The notes under the pieces are model-generated. The model made no database searches and had not been told where the DNA came from. It saw only the letters and a program-made list of their open reading frames with translations. 22,751 nucleotides of DNA from DASPOF01 sp035626155 (lineage in GTDB: Bacteria > Desulfobacterota > Binatia > Binatales > Binataceae), in assembly GCA_035626155.1 (NCBI GenBank), contig DASPOF010000101.1:1-22751 (forward strand), read 5' to 3'. Both the position numbers and the translations under genes were made by a program. Below are positions 1-7,039 of this stretch, in pieces (the stretch's first letter is position 1; every line of letters starts with the position of its first letter).

Positions 1-234
1 GCGATGAGCGACGATCTCCGCCACTGCCGCGTGTTCTTCTCGCATCTGGAGGGCGCGGCGCATGCCCCGGCGGCGATCGCGGGCTTCAGGAGCGCCAGCG
101 GCTTTATCCGGCGCGAGATCGGCCGGGCGGTCGGTCTCCGCTACACGCCCGACTTCGATTTCGAATTCGACTCCGGCCCCGAGCGCGCCGCGCGCATCAG
201 CGCGCTGCTCCACGAGGCGCGCCCCAAGCAGTGA
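1..234 (+). CDS. rbfA: Ribosome-binding factor A, C-terminal part (5' end outside window)
   Basis: RbfA is a small KH-fold protein that binds the immature 30S subunit and helps process the 5' end of 16S rRNA. The reading frame is open from base 1, so the true start lies upstream; the ATG at 4 is an internal Met. The visible 77 residues carry typical family features: a DLRHCRVFFS strand, then SGFIRREIGRAVGLRYTPD and a terminal ERAARISALL helix. The stop is TGA at 232-234. It lies 71 bases before truB on the same strand, the classical (infB-)rbfA-truB-rpsO-pnp order. The identification is by motif recognition; only the C-terminal half of the usual 110-130 residues is present. Confidence 0.9.
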   Translation, partial: AMSDDLRHCRVFFSHLEGAAHAPAAIAGFRSASGFIRREIGRAVGLRYTPDFDFEFDSGPERAARISALLHEARPKQ

Positions 235-305
235 CGCCGCGCGCGGGGGTCCCTGCGCGCGAATCGGCAGGCCCCAACGATCGCTTGCCCCGCTGATGCA
301 CTTCC

Positions 306-1196
306 ATGGACGGAATAATCCTGGTCGATAAGCCTGCCGGAATCTCCTCCGCCGAGGTCGTGCGCCGCATCAAGGCGCGAGTGAAGCCGGCCCGCGTCGG
401 GCATCTGGGCACGCTCGATCCATTCGCAACCGGACTCCTGCCCATCATGATCGGCGAAGCGACCAAGCTCGCCCCGTTTCTCGAAGGCGGCGACAAGGAA
501 TACTCGGGGCTCATCCGCCTCGGCGTCGAGACCGACACGCTCGATCGCGACGGCCAGGTAGTGCGCACCGCCGAAATTCCGGCGCTTACCGCTGAGCGCC
601 TCGCCGATGTGGCCGCGCGCTTCACCGGCGTCATCGAGCAGGTGCCGCCGATCTTCTCGGCGATCAAGCGCGGAGGAGTCGCGCTCTACAGGCTGGCGCG
701 CCGGGGCGATGAAGTTGAACCCCCGCAAAGCCGCAGGGTCGAGATCAGGCAACTTAGCCTTGCCGCCGAGGGCGCGGACTCGATCCGCTTCACGGCGCTG
801 TGCTCGCCAGGGACGTACGCCCGGTCGCTCGCGCGCGATATCGGAGCGGCGCTCGGAAGCGCGGGCTGCCTCTACGAGCTAAGACGGCTTCGCAACGGAG
901 AGTTCCGGATCGGCGATGCGCTCGCGCTCGATCGAGTGCTGGCTGCTCTGGAAGCCGACGGCGGAAAGTCGATACCTGTGATTGGACTTCGCGAGGCGCT
1001 CGGCCAAATGCCCGAGGTAACCATTGACGCATCGCTCGAGGCGCGGCTTCGCCACGGCGACTCGCGCGTGCTGGACGGGCTGGTACCGGCAGGCGCGCCG
1101 CTCTTCAAGGTCGTTTCGATGAAGCCCGCGCTCGTCGCGGTCGCGCGCGCCACCTCCCGCGTCACCGCGGTCATCGAGCGCGTGTTTGTGTCGTGA
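306..1196 (+). CDS. truB: tRNA pseudouridine(55) synthase TruB
   Basis: TruB isomerises U55 in the T-loop of tRNAs to pseudouridine and also acts as a tRNA chaperone. The 296-residue protein begins MDGIILVDKPAGISS, the standard TruB opening, and has the catalytic motif GHLGTLDPFATGLLP at residues 32-46 with the nucleophilic Asp at residue 38. Further family signatures include the KEYSG strand and the CSPGTYARSLARDIG segment. A C-terminal extension of about 60 residues corresponds to the PUA-like region. Length is normal for a bacterial TruB. No good Shine-Dalgarno precedes the ATG, but this start gives the canonical N-terminus. A strong hairpin lies immediately downstream. Confidence 0.96.
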   Translation: MDGIILVDKPAGISSAEVVRRIKARVKPARVGHLGTLDPFATGLLPIMIGEATKLAPFLEGGDKEYSGLIRLGVETDTLDRDGQVVRTAEIPALTAERLADVAARFTGVIEQVPPIFSAIKRGGVALYRLARRGDEVEPPQSRRVEIRQLSLAAEGADSIRFTALCSPGTYARSLARDIGAALGSAGCLYELRRLRNGEFRIGDALALDRVLAALEADGGKSIPVIGLREALGQMPEVTIDASLEARLRHGDSRVLDGLVPAGAPLFKVVSMKPALVAVARATSRVTAVIERVFVS

Positions 1197-1201
1197 GGCC
1201 C

Positions 1202-1244
1202 CGGCGGCCGGCAGCGACGGGGGAAATCCGCTGCCCGGCCGCCG
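1202..1244. terminator. Strong hairpin between convergent truB and lipoprotein genes
   Basis: A 10-bp arm (1202-1211) plus 5 bp (1212-1216) pairs with 1229-1233 and 1235-1244, leaving a single bulged C at 1234 and a 12-base loop. All 15 pairs are Watson-Crick. It begins five bases after the truB stop and lies 46 bases beyond the stop of the oppositely oriented gene. No T-tract follows on either strand, so it is not a classical intrinsic terminator; a role as a bidirectional 3' stabiliser or pause element is equally possible. Confidence 0.6.
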
Positions 1245-1290
1245 AATCAAGACTCCGATCGATCAGGCGTCGAATCCGTACCTCCACCGA

Positions 1291-1590
1291 TTAATGATAC
1301 TCGTGACCGGGTTCGTGGTGCTCGCGGGCTTCCAGCCACTCATGGTGATGTGCGTCCACCCAGTCGCGGCGATTGGCGACCCACCAATCGCGATCGTGCC
1401 AGACGTGACGCTCATCGTAAGCGCCAACTACCACCGGCGGTGGCGGGGCAACATACACCGGGGCCGGGGCATACGCGTAGCCGGGGTACCCGGGATAGCG
1501 CGGTCCGCCCCCGTAGAAGCAGGACTGGAGCGTGAGCGTCGCAAGTATCATGGACGGCGCTACCAGGAGCAGGAAGGATTTGTTTCTCAT
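1291..1590 (-). CDS. Small His-rich putative lipoprotein
   Basis: This is a predicted 99-residue exported protein with no function that I recognise. The start at 1590 (ATG) is preferred because GAGGA lies about six bases upstream; in-frame ATGs at 1602 and 1656 are less well placed. Residues 1-23 form a signal peptide (MRNK, then a hydrophobic run) ending in LQSC, a lipobox-like site with the acylated Cys at residue 24. The mature part begins with a Gly/Pro/Tyr-rich stretch (YPGYPGYAYAPAP, VAPPPP) and ends in a Trp- and His-rich tail containing HHH, HH and a final His, nine His in roughly the last 42 residues. This suggests an envelope protein, perhaps metal-binding. It is convergent to truB and looks monocistronic. 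Confidence 0.75.
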   Translation of the reverse strand: MRNKSFLLLVAPSMILATLTLQSCFYGGGPRYPGYPGYAYAPAPVYVAPPPPVVVGAYDERHVWHDRDWWVANRRDWVDAHHHEWLEAREHHEPGHEYH

Positions 1591-1819
1591 GGTGTTCCTC
1601 ATCTCAGCAGTGCGAAGCATCAGGGATGCCAGTTGAACGATCGTGCGCATTAGCAAGAAATCTGTTTATCGGACGCGCGAACCTCAGCCGGAATTCGGTT
1701 GTGCCCGCTCCAAATGATGCAGAGCCGATTCTCCTTTTGCATGCGGGCGATGAGCCTGTGGCCCCGCGTTCTTTCGGTCTGGTCCATTCGCCTTTAAACA
1801 TGGGAGGTGTGCTCTTACG

Positions 1820-1870
1820 CGACGTCCATCGGGGCCACAGACCCCATCACGTGTACGATGGACGGCGTCG
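1820..1870. other. Intergenic stem-loop upstream of rpsO
   Basis: Bases 1823-1831 (CGTCCATCG) are perfectly complementary to 1856-1864 (CGATGGACG). Beyond a three-base bulge the stem extends by three more pairs (1820-1822 with 1868-1870). The enclosed segment contains GGG and CCC runs that can form a small inner hairpin. It lies 75 bases upstream of the candidate rpsO promoter, outside any gene. It could be a small RNA, the end of an unseen transcript, or part of a longer rpsO leader if transcription starts further upstream. Confidence 0.4.
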
Positions 1871-1945
1871 ATCCGTTACGCGCGCCGCCATTGCGGGAGC
1901 GCGCGTGAGGTCTGGTGAATCGGCGCGCCATCGGCGCAGGGCGGC

Positions 1946-1974
1946 TTTACTCGACCGGATGGCTCTGTTATTTT
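1946..1974 (+). promoter_or_regulatory. Candidate sigma70-type promoter for rpsO
   Basis: TTTACT (1946-1951) and TATTTT (1969-1974) each match four of six consensus bases and are separated by 17 bases, the optimal spacing. The region is locally A+T-rich within a GC-rich genome. Initiation near 1981 would give a purine-rich leader of about 39 bases before the rpsO ATG. This rests on sequence match only. Confidence 0.4.
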
Positions 1975-2019
1975 AATCGGCTAACAAAGGAAAAAGGGAA
2001 AAAAAGAGAAGATCTCCTG

Positions 2020-2289
2020 ATGCCCCTCCCGGTCTCCCGAAAGCGGGAAATAGTCCAGGCTTTTGCCCGAAGCACGACTGATAGCGGTTCGCCTGAAGTA
2101 CAGGTGGCGCTGCTGTCGGCCCGAATCGAGCAGTTGACCGCCCATCTGGGCAAACACCTCAAGGACCATCACTCGCGCCGCGGCATGCTCAAGTTGGTCG
2201 GCCAGCGGCGCCGGCTGCTGGACTACCTGCACTCACGCGACTACGCCCGCTACCAGGGACTGATTGAGAAGCTGGGCATCCGGCGATAG
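2020..2289 (+). CDS. rpsO: 30S ribosomal protein S15
   Basis: S15 is a primary 16S rRNA-binding protein of the central domain of the 30S subunit. Translation from the ATG at 2020 gives 89 residues, the canonical S15 length, beginning MPLPVSRKREIVQAF; the frame is open further upstream but that part has no homology. Family motifs are clear: the GSPEVQVALLSARIEQLTAHL helix (residues 23-43), then DHHSRRGMLKLVGQRRRLLDYL and a terminal IEKLGIRR. A purine-rich stretch (AAAGAGAAGA) ends a few bases before the start and probably serves as the ribosome-binding site. It is followed by pnp, the conserved rpsO-pnp arrangement; S15 autoregulation known in other bacteria cannot be judged from this leader. 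Confidence 0.97.
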   Translation: MPLPVSRKREIVQAFARSTTDSGSPEVQVALLSARIEQLTAHLGKHLKDHHSRRGMLKLVGQRRRLLDYLHSRDYARYQGLIEKLGIRR

Positions 2290-2311
2290 GCCGCAGCCTT
2301 ATGGCCGCGTC

Positions 2312-2329
2312 GCCGGCGCGATCGCCGGC
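2312..2329 (+). terminator. GC hairpin in the rpsO-pnp spacer
   Basis: GCCGGCG (2312-2318) and CGCCGGC (2323-2329) form a perfect 7-bp stem closed by the tetraloop CGAT, 22 bases after the rpsO stop. No T-tract follows, so complete termination is unlikely. In enterobacteria the rpsO-pnp spacer holds an attenuating terminator and RNase III processing sites; this hairpin could play a similar partial-termination or processing role, which is inference. Confidence 0.4.
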
Positions 2330-2391
2330 AAGGCGCGGACCCGGCAATCCGGATTAGCCCGAATGCGGGTGCGCCAGTGACGGCGCCCGGC

Positions 2392-2403
2392 GGGAAATTT
2401 CCC
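2392..2403. promoter_or_regulatory. 12-bp perfect palindrome upstream of pnp
   Basis: GGGAAATTTCCC is a perfect, loop-free palindrome with an A+T core, located 43 bases before the pnp start codon. A short hairpin (2371-2375 with 2382-2386) lies just upstream. The form resembles a dimeric-repressor operator but no regulator is known for it here; chance occurrence cannot be excluded. Confidence 0.25.
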
Positions 2404-2446
2404 CGCAGCAATTGGGCGGCCACGTTCCTCCCTCAGGTGTCATCGA

Positions 2447-4543
2447 ATGTACCGAAAAGTTCAGATTGATTTTGCCGGGCGGCCCCTGTCGCTCGAAACC
2501 GGGCGGCTCGCGAAGCAGGCCCATGGCGCTGTGCTCGCCCAATACGGCGAGACGGTCGTGCTTGCCACTGTCACCTCGGAATACACGAGCCGGGCGAAGG
2601 TGGATTTTCTGCCGCTCACCGTCGATTACGTCGAGAAGACCTTCGCGGCGGGGAAAATCCCGGGCGGGTTCTTCAAGCGCGAGGGCCGTCCCAGTGAAAA
2701 GGAGACCCTCACCTCGCGGCTGATCGACCGCGCCCTGCGCCCGCTGTTCCCCAAGGGTTACGACAAGGAAACCCAGATTATCGTGACCGTGCTGTCCGCC
2801 GATCGCGACAACGACCCCGATGCGCTCTCGCTGATCGCCGCATCGGCGGCGCTCCAGGTCTCCGACATCCCGCATAACGGCCCGGTCGCCGCCATCCGGA
2901 TCGGCCGGCTGGACGGGAAGATCACGGTAAGCCCGACGATCGGCGAGCTTGAAAGCGGCGACATGTCCCTGATGGTCGCGGCGAAGCCGGACTCGATCGT
3001 GATGCTCGAGGGCGGCGCGCAAGTCGTCGATGAGGAAGTGATCGTCGAGGCGCTGTTCAGGGCGCACGAGGAGATGCGCCCGCTGTTCGATTTGCAGGAC
3101 GATCTCCGGCAACTGGCCGGCAAGCACAAGCGCGAGTTCAGCCCCAAGGTGCTCGATGAGGCGCTGGTTGCGGCGGTCAAGGCGCAGGTCGGCGACGGCG
3201 TCGAGAAGGCCCTTGCGATTTCCGGCAAGAAGGAGCGCAACGCCGCGCTCTACGCGCTTTCCGACAGCACGGTCGCGGCGCTCGAGGAGCGCTTTCCCGG
3301 GTCTGCAGCCGAACTGGCCGACGCGTGCGAGCATCTGGTGCGCGACCGCGTGCGGCGTTCGATTATCGAGCACGACCGGCGCATCGACGATCGCAAATCC
3401 ACCGACATTCGCCCGCTGAGCGCGCAGGTCCAGATGCTTCCGCGCACGCACGGATCGGCGCTCTTCACGCGGGGCGAGACCCAGGTGCTCGGGACCGTCA
3501 CTCTGGGCACCGCATCGGACGAGCAGAAGATCGATGCGCTGCTCGGCGAGCGCTACAAGAAATTCATGCTCCATTATAACTTCCCGCCATTCTCCACCGG
3601 CGAGGTGAAGTTCCTGCGCAATCCTTCGCGGCGTGAAATCGGCCATGGCGCGCTCGCCGAGCGGGCGCTTGCGCCTATCCTGCCCGAGGAGGACGTGTTC
3701 CCGTACACGATTCGGGTCGTATCCGAAGTGTTCGAGTCGAACGGAAGCTCATCGATGGCTACGGTGTGCAGCGGGAGCCTCGCCCTGATGGACGCCGGAG
3801 TGCCGATCAAGTCGGCGGTCGCGGGAATCGCGATGGGACTGGTCAAGGAGGGCGAGCAGGTCCGCGTTCTCACCGACATCCTTGGCGACGAGGACCATCT
3901 CGGCGACATGGACTTCAAGGTGGCGGGCACCGCGGCCGGCGTCACCGCGATCCAGATGGACAACAAGGCGGGCGGAATCACGCGCGACATCCTCCGCCAG
4001 GCGCTCCACCAGGCGCGCGATGCGCGGCTGTTCATACTGTCCGTGATGGATAAGGCGATCGAGGCGCCGCGCAAGGAAATCTCGACCTACGCGCCCCGCA
4101 TCGTGACCATCCACATCAAGCCCGACAAGATTCGCGACGTGATCGGCCCGGGCGGCAAGGTAATCCGCTCGCTGGTCGAGGAGACCGGCTGCAAGATCGA
4201 CATCGAGGATGACGGCACGGTGCTTATCGCATCGGCCGACGGCGTCGCTCTGGACAAGGCGATCGCCGCCATCCAGGCGATCACCGCGGAGCCCGAGGTC
4301 GGCAAGATCTACAAGGGGCGCGTGCGGAAGATCGTCGAGTTCGGCGCGTTCGTCGAAATCCTCCCCGGCACGGACGGCCTGCTCCACATCTCGCAGCTCT
4401 CCAACGAGCGCGTGCGCCGAGTCGAGGACGTCGTCCATGAGGGCGACGAAGTGATGGTCAAGGTGCTCGACGTGGATCGCGGCGGCAGAATCCGTCTTTC
4501 CCTGCGCGAGGCGCAGCAAGAGCTCGGCTCCAAGGCCAAGTAG
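2447..4543 (+). CDS. pnp: Polyribonucleotide nucleotidyltransferase (PNPase)
   Basis: PNPase is a trimeric phosphorolytic 3'-5' exoribonuclease of mRNA decay and the degradosome. The 698-residue protein has the full architecture: a first RNase PH-like domain (about 1-215), an all-helical linker (about 240-320), a second, catalytic RNase PH domain (about 325-545), a KH domain (about 552-615, with the GPGG loop) and an S1 domain (about 620-692). The metal-site block DHLGDMDFK is intact; by alignment with the E. coli enzyme its ligands are Asp483, Asp489 and Lys491. The ATG at 2447 is preceded by AGGTG at 2435-2439. The M16 peptidase gene begins seven bases after the stop, suggesting cotranscription. 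Confidence 0.97.
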   Translation: MYRKVQIDFAGRPLSLETGRLAKQAHGAVLAQYGETVVLATVTSEYTSRAKVDFLPLTVDYVEKTFAAGKIPGGFFKREGRPSEKETLTSRLIDRALRPLFPKGYDKETQIIVTVLSADRDNDPDALSLIAASAALQVSDIPHNGPVAAIRIGRLDGKITVSPTIGELESGDMSLMVAAKPDSIVMLEGGAQVVDEEVIVEALFRAHEEMRPLFDLQDDLRQLAGKHKREFSPKVLDEALVAAVKAQVGDGVEKALAISGKKERNAALYALSDSTVAALEERFPGSAAELADACEHLVRDRVRRSIIEHDRRIDDRKSTDIRPLSAQVQMLPRTHGSALFTRGETQVLGTVTLGTASDEQKIDALLGERYKKFMLHYNFPPFSTGEVKFLRNPSRREIGHGALAERALAPILPEEDVFPYTIRVVSEVFESNGSSSMATVCSGSLALMDAGVPIKSAVAGIAMGLVKEGEQVRVLTDILGDEDHLGDMDFKVAGTAAGVTAIQMDNKAGGITRDILRQALHQARDARLFILSVMDKAIEAPRKEISTYAPRIVTIHIKPDKIRDVIGPGGKVIRSLVEETGCKIDIEDDGTVLIASADGVALDKAIAAIQAITAEPEVGKIYKGRVRKIVEFGAFVEILPGTDGLLHISQLSNERVRRVEDVVHEGDEVMVKVLDVDRGGRIRLSLREAQQELGSKAK

Positions 4544-4550
4544 CCGGGCG

Positions 4551-5813
4551 ATGATTCAAAAGAGCGTTCTCTCCAACGGCGTCCGCGTGCTGAGCGAAGC
4601 GATGACGCAGGTGCTGTCGTCGTCGATCGGCATCTGGGTCGAGAACGGCTCGCGCTACGAAACGCCGGTCGAAAACGGCGTCTCCCACTTCATCGAGCAC
4701 CTCCTGTTCAAGGGCACCAAACGGCGCACCGCGGCCGAGATCGCCGAGCAGGTCGATGCGGTCGGCGGCGTGCTGAACGCATTCACCGGCAAGGAGTACA
4801 CCTGCTACTACGCCAAGGTGCTCGGCGCGGACCTCCCGATGGCGACCGACCTGCTTGCCGACATACTGCTCGAGTCGTTGTTCGATCCCGCCGAGGTCGA
4901 TCGCGAGCGCCAGGTGGTGCTCCAGGAAATCAAGCAGGCCGAGGACACGCCCGACGACTTCATCCACGACCTGTTCACGCTCAACTACTGGCGCGGCCAT
5001 CCGCTCGCGCTTCCGGTCTTCGGGTCGATCGGTACGGTGAACTCGATCAACCGCGAGCTGCTGACCTCGTTCATGGCGGCGCGCTACCGCTCGGCCCGCG
5101 TGTTCATCGCGGCGGCCGGCCGCGTCGATCATCAGAATCTCGTGCGCGACTGCGAGCGGCTGTTCGGCTCCATCGAGGGCAACGGCCGCCCCGATTTGAT
5201 CACTCCTCCATCGGCCAAGCCCTCGGTCATCACTCACGAGAAACAACTCGAGCAGGCCCACATCTGCATCGGCGGCCCCGCGATCAGCCAGGCCGATCCG
5301 CTCCGCTACGCGGGCTACGTGCTCAACACGGCGCTGGGCGGCGGGATGTCGTCGCGGCTGTTCCAGGAAGTGCGCGAGAAGCGCGGCCGCGTTTACAGCA
5401 TCTACTCGTTCGTCCAGTCGTACATCGATTGCGGCTACTTCGGCGTTTACGCGGGCACCAATCCGGAGTGGGTCGAGGAAGTCCTCGAGGTGACGATATC
5501 GGAAATCGCAAAGCTCGCGCGCGACGGCCTTAAGCCCGATGAGCTTGCGCGCGCCAAGAGCCAGCTCAAGGGCAACATGCTGCTCGGCCTGGAATCGACC
5601 GACAGCCGCATGAATCGGCTGGCGCGCAACGAGATCTACTTCCACCGCGACGTCCCGCTCGAGGAACTCGCGAGCGGAATCGATGCGGTCACCAACGATG
5701 CGATCGTTGAACTCGCGTCGTCGTGGTTCCGCTCGGACCGGATGGCGATGGTCCTGCTCGGGGCGCCCAAGGGCCGCAAGCTCGACTCCGGCGTCTTCTC
5801 CGCGCTCGTGTGA
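4551..5813 (+). CDS. M16-family zinc metallopeptidase (processing peptidase type)
   Basis: This 420-residue protein belongs to the pitrilysin/insulinase family M16, in the subgroup related to mitochondrial processing peptidase beta and B. subtilis YmxG, commonly encoded after pnp. The inverted zinc motif HFIEH is at residues 46-50 (His46 and His50 ligands, Glu49 the catalytic base), with the third ligand expected at Glu126 in the VVLQEIKQAEDTP segment. The M16C half includes GGGMSSRLFQEVREKRG and a following Tyr-rich strand, which bear the substrate-binding Arg/Tyr pair in active members. All catalytic elements appear present, so it is probably active rather than a pseudo-subunit. There is no signal peptide. 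Natural substrates are unknown. It is the last gene of the probable rpsO-pnp transcript. Confidence 0.92.
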   Translation: MIQKSVLSNGVRVLSEAMTQVLSSSIGIWVENGSRYETPVENGVSHFIEHLLFKGTKRRTAAEIAEQVDAVGGVLNAFTGKEYTCYYAKVLGADLPMATDLLADILLESLFDPAEVDRERQVVLQEIKQAEDTPDDFIHDLFTLNYWRGHPLALPVFGSIGTVNSINRELLTSFMAARYRSARVFIAAAGRVDHQNLVRDCERLFGSIEGNGRPDLITPPSAKPSVITHEKQLEQAHICIGGPAISQADPLRYAGYVLNTALGGGMSSRLFQEVREKRGRVYSIYSFVQSYIDCGYFGVYAGTNPEWVEEVLEVTISEIAKLARDGLKPDELARAKSQLKGNMLLGLESTDSRMNRLARNEIYFHRDVPLEELASGIDAVTNDAIVELASSWFRSDRMAMVLLGAPKGRKLDSGVFSALV

Positions 5814-5830
5814 AAGTGGCGCAGGCATCA

Positions 5831-5869
5831 GCCGGTATTATCCGGCAGGCGTTGTTGCGTCTGACGCAA
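5831..5869 (+). terminator. Tandem hairpins after the M16 peptidase
   Basis: Two short hairpins follow the stop within 60 bases: GCCGG/CCGGC around TATTAT (5831-5846) and TTGCGT/ACGCAA around CTG (5855-5869). No T-tract follows. They could mark the 3' end of the rpsO-pnp-peptidase transcript; the match to a classical terminator is incomplete. Confidence 0.35.
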
Positions 5870-5986
5870 ATCAGGACGTAGGTGCGGTCGGCAGCTGGAT
5901 AGCCATTTATTCTCACAGCCTCGCCGCTCGTCAAAAGATAATCTCCATCATTCCTCCCTCCGATCGCGGGCTAGGCTGGGGCAGGG

Positions 5987-6016
5987 TTGACTCTATCTGC
6001 CTGTCTGCCCTGTATT
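5987..6016 (+). promoter_or_regulatory. Candidate promoter for the small-gene islet
   Basis: TTGACT (5987-5992, five of six matches to the -35 consensus) is followed after 18 bases by TGTATT (6011-6016, four of six). A better -10 match, TATAGT at 6019-6024, is too far from this -35. The region is more A+T-rich than its surroundings and lies 44 bases ahead of the first islet gene. Confidence 0.35.
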
Positions 6017-6059
6017 CCTATAGTCCTAAAACCGTACACGGCAGCGAAGGAGAATTTTT

Positions 6060-6617
6060 ATGCCCCATAACATAGAGCTGAGCGATGCAACGTTTGAACG
6101 ATTAAAAAAACTCGCCGAACCGCTGGTTGACACTACTGAGACCGTGATCGTGAAGTTGCTCGATACACAGGAAGCGGGTGGCTCGACGCGCGCGAACGGA
6201 GTCGGGAAGCCCGCTCAGAGCGCCCACCCGCAGGCGCGCGACTTCAGCGCCGCCTCGCCGCCAAGCCTCACGCACACCAAGGTGCTGGTCTTAAAGCTGA
6301 ACGGTGCGCCGCTTCGCGATCTGACGTGGAACGGCCTGCTGGCGGAGGCGATCAAGCTGGCGAAGGCGGAAGTTCGCACCCAAGACGAATTGGGCAGGCT
6401 CGTGACCGTCCCTTTCGTCACCGGCCGTAAGGAGACAGAAGGATTTCATTTCATCGAGGGCATCGGCTTGTCCGTGCAAGGTCAGGACGCGAACGCGGCA
6501 TGGAGGGCTTCGTATCACATCGCCCGACAGCTCGGAATCGCCATCGAAGCAGAGTTTGTTTGGAGGGCGAAGGACGGAGCCGTGTTTCCAGGCCTCACGG
6601 GCCGGTTATCGGCTTAG
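6060..6617 (+). CDS. Hypothetical protein with short N-terminal helical domain
   Basis: I do not recognise a named family for this 185-residue protein. The start is well supported: AAGGAGA at 6047-6053 sits seven bases before the ATG. Residues 1-32 (IELSDATFERLKKLAEPLVD, then TVIVKLLD) look like a small strand-helix-helix dimerisation or DNA-binding module of the ribbon-helix-helix or SeqA-N kind, which is a loose resemblance only. A Ser/Pro-rich linker (about 40-75) leads to a C-terminal domain (about 78-182) with a TGRKETEGFHFIEGIGLSVQG segment and a conserved-looking AEFVWRAKDG end. Codon choice is more A+T-tolerant than in the flanking genes, suggesting acquisition. It is probably cotranscribed with the next small gene. 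Confidence 0.7.
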   Translation: MPHNIELSDATFERLKKLAEPLVDTTETVIVKLLDTQEAGGSTRANGVGKPAQSAHPQARDFSAASPPSLTHTKVLVLKLNGAPLRDLTWNGLLAEAIKLAKAEVRTQDELGRLVTVPFVTGRKETEGFHFIEGIGLSVQGQDANAAWRASYHIARQLGIAIEAEFVWRAKDGAVFPGLTGRLSA

Positions 6618-6659
6618 TACTCAGATTTCCCAGTTGGGTTAGAACGGGGGGTCAACGTA

Positions 6660-6869
6660 ATGACGGAGCGCGAAGCTATTAAAGTTTTCGATGGCTTGAG
6701 GAAGGCGTGCCGCTCGCTCAACGTTCAAGACCAGGTACAAGCGCAAAACTTGCTCTCGCAGGCTCACGTCATCCCGTCGGCGCTCATGTATGAAATTCCC
6801 AAGGCGTTAGGTGCGCTGCGTGCCGTTTTCGATGCGATCGAAAAGTGGGAAGCGCTTCACCCAAATTAA
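6660..6869 (+). CDS. Small hypothetical helical protein
   Basis: This is a 69-residue protein, predicted almost wholly helical, with no family that I recognise. It begins MTEREAIKVFDGLRKAC and ends AIEKWEALHPN. A run of six G (6646-6651) lies eight bases before the ATG and may act as the ribosome-binding site. It follows the 185-residue hypothetical gene by 42 bases on the same strand and shares its more A+T-rich composition. A paired role is possible but nothing in the sequence proves a toxin-antitoxin or other defined system. Confidence 0.55.
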   Translation: MTEREAIKVFDGLRKACRSLNVQDQVQAQNLLSQAHVIPSALMYEIPKALGALRAVFDAIEKWEALHPN

Positions 6870-7039
6870 ACTTGGAGAAGAGATTTTGAGTAAAGGGCGT
6901 CAAATCGACGCTGCTTTCCTTCTCGATGAGGTGGTCCCGCGTCGGGGACTCTCGCGGGGGGCGAGGGTGGTCGCCTTGCGCCAGGATTTCGATTCTGGGA
7001 CTAGTGATCGGTCAAATGCGGCATAGCGGACGGGTTGCA

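Larger units (their letters stand above)
1591..2019. other. 429-base intergenic region upstream of rpsO and of the lipoprotein gene
   Basis: This divergent region lies between the start of the minus-strand lipoprotein and rpsO. I see no convincing gene: the open frames crossing it have no family resemblance and do not match neighbouring codon use. It contains a long stem-loop (1820-1870), a candidate sigma70-type promoter (1946-1974) and a purine-rich rpsO leader (about 1984-2013). I could not identify a clear promoter for the lipoprotein gene. Confidence 0.6.

Noticed and set aside
1626..1976. 116-codon plus-strand open frame in the rpsO upstream gap
   Set aside because: No family resemblance, no ribosome-binding site, runs into the rpsO promoter region and contains the stem-loop.
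2354..3646. 430-codon minus-strand frame opposite pnp
   Set aside because: A shadow of the GC-rich pnp coding strand; its product is Arg/Asp/Leu-rich without family resemblance, and pnp is certain.
4458..5828. 456-codon minus-strand frame opposite the M16 peptidase
   Set aside because: Same reason: an antisense frame created by codon bias over a confidently identified gene.
6886..7026. 46-codon frame from a TTG with GGAG eight bases upstream, between the islet and dut
   Set aside because: Short, no recognisable product, low-complexity Arg/Gly-rich middle; a Shine-Dalgarno-like match alone is weak evidence.
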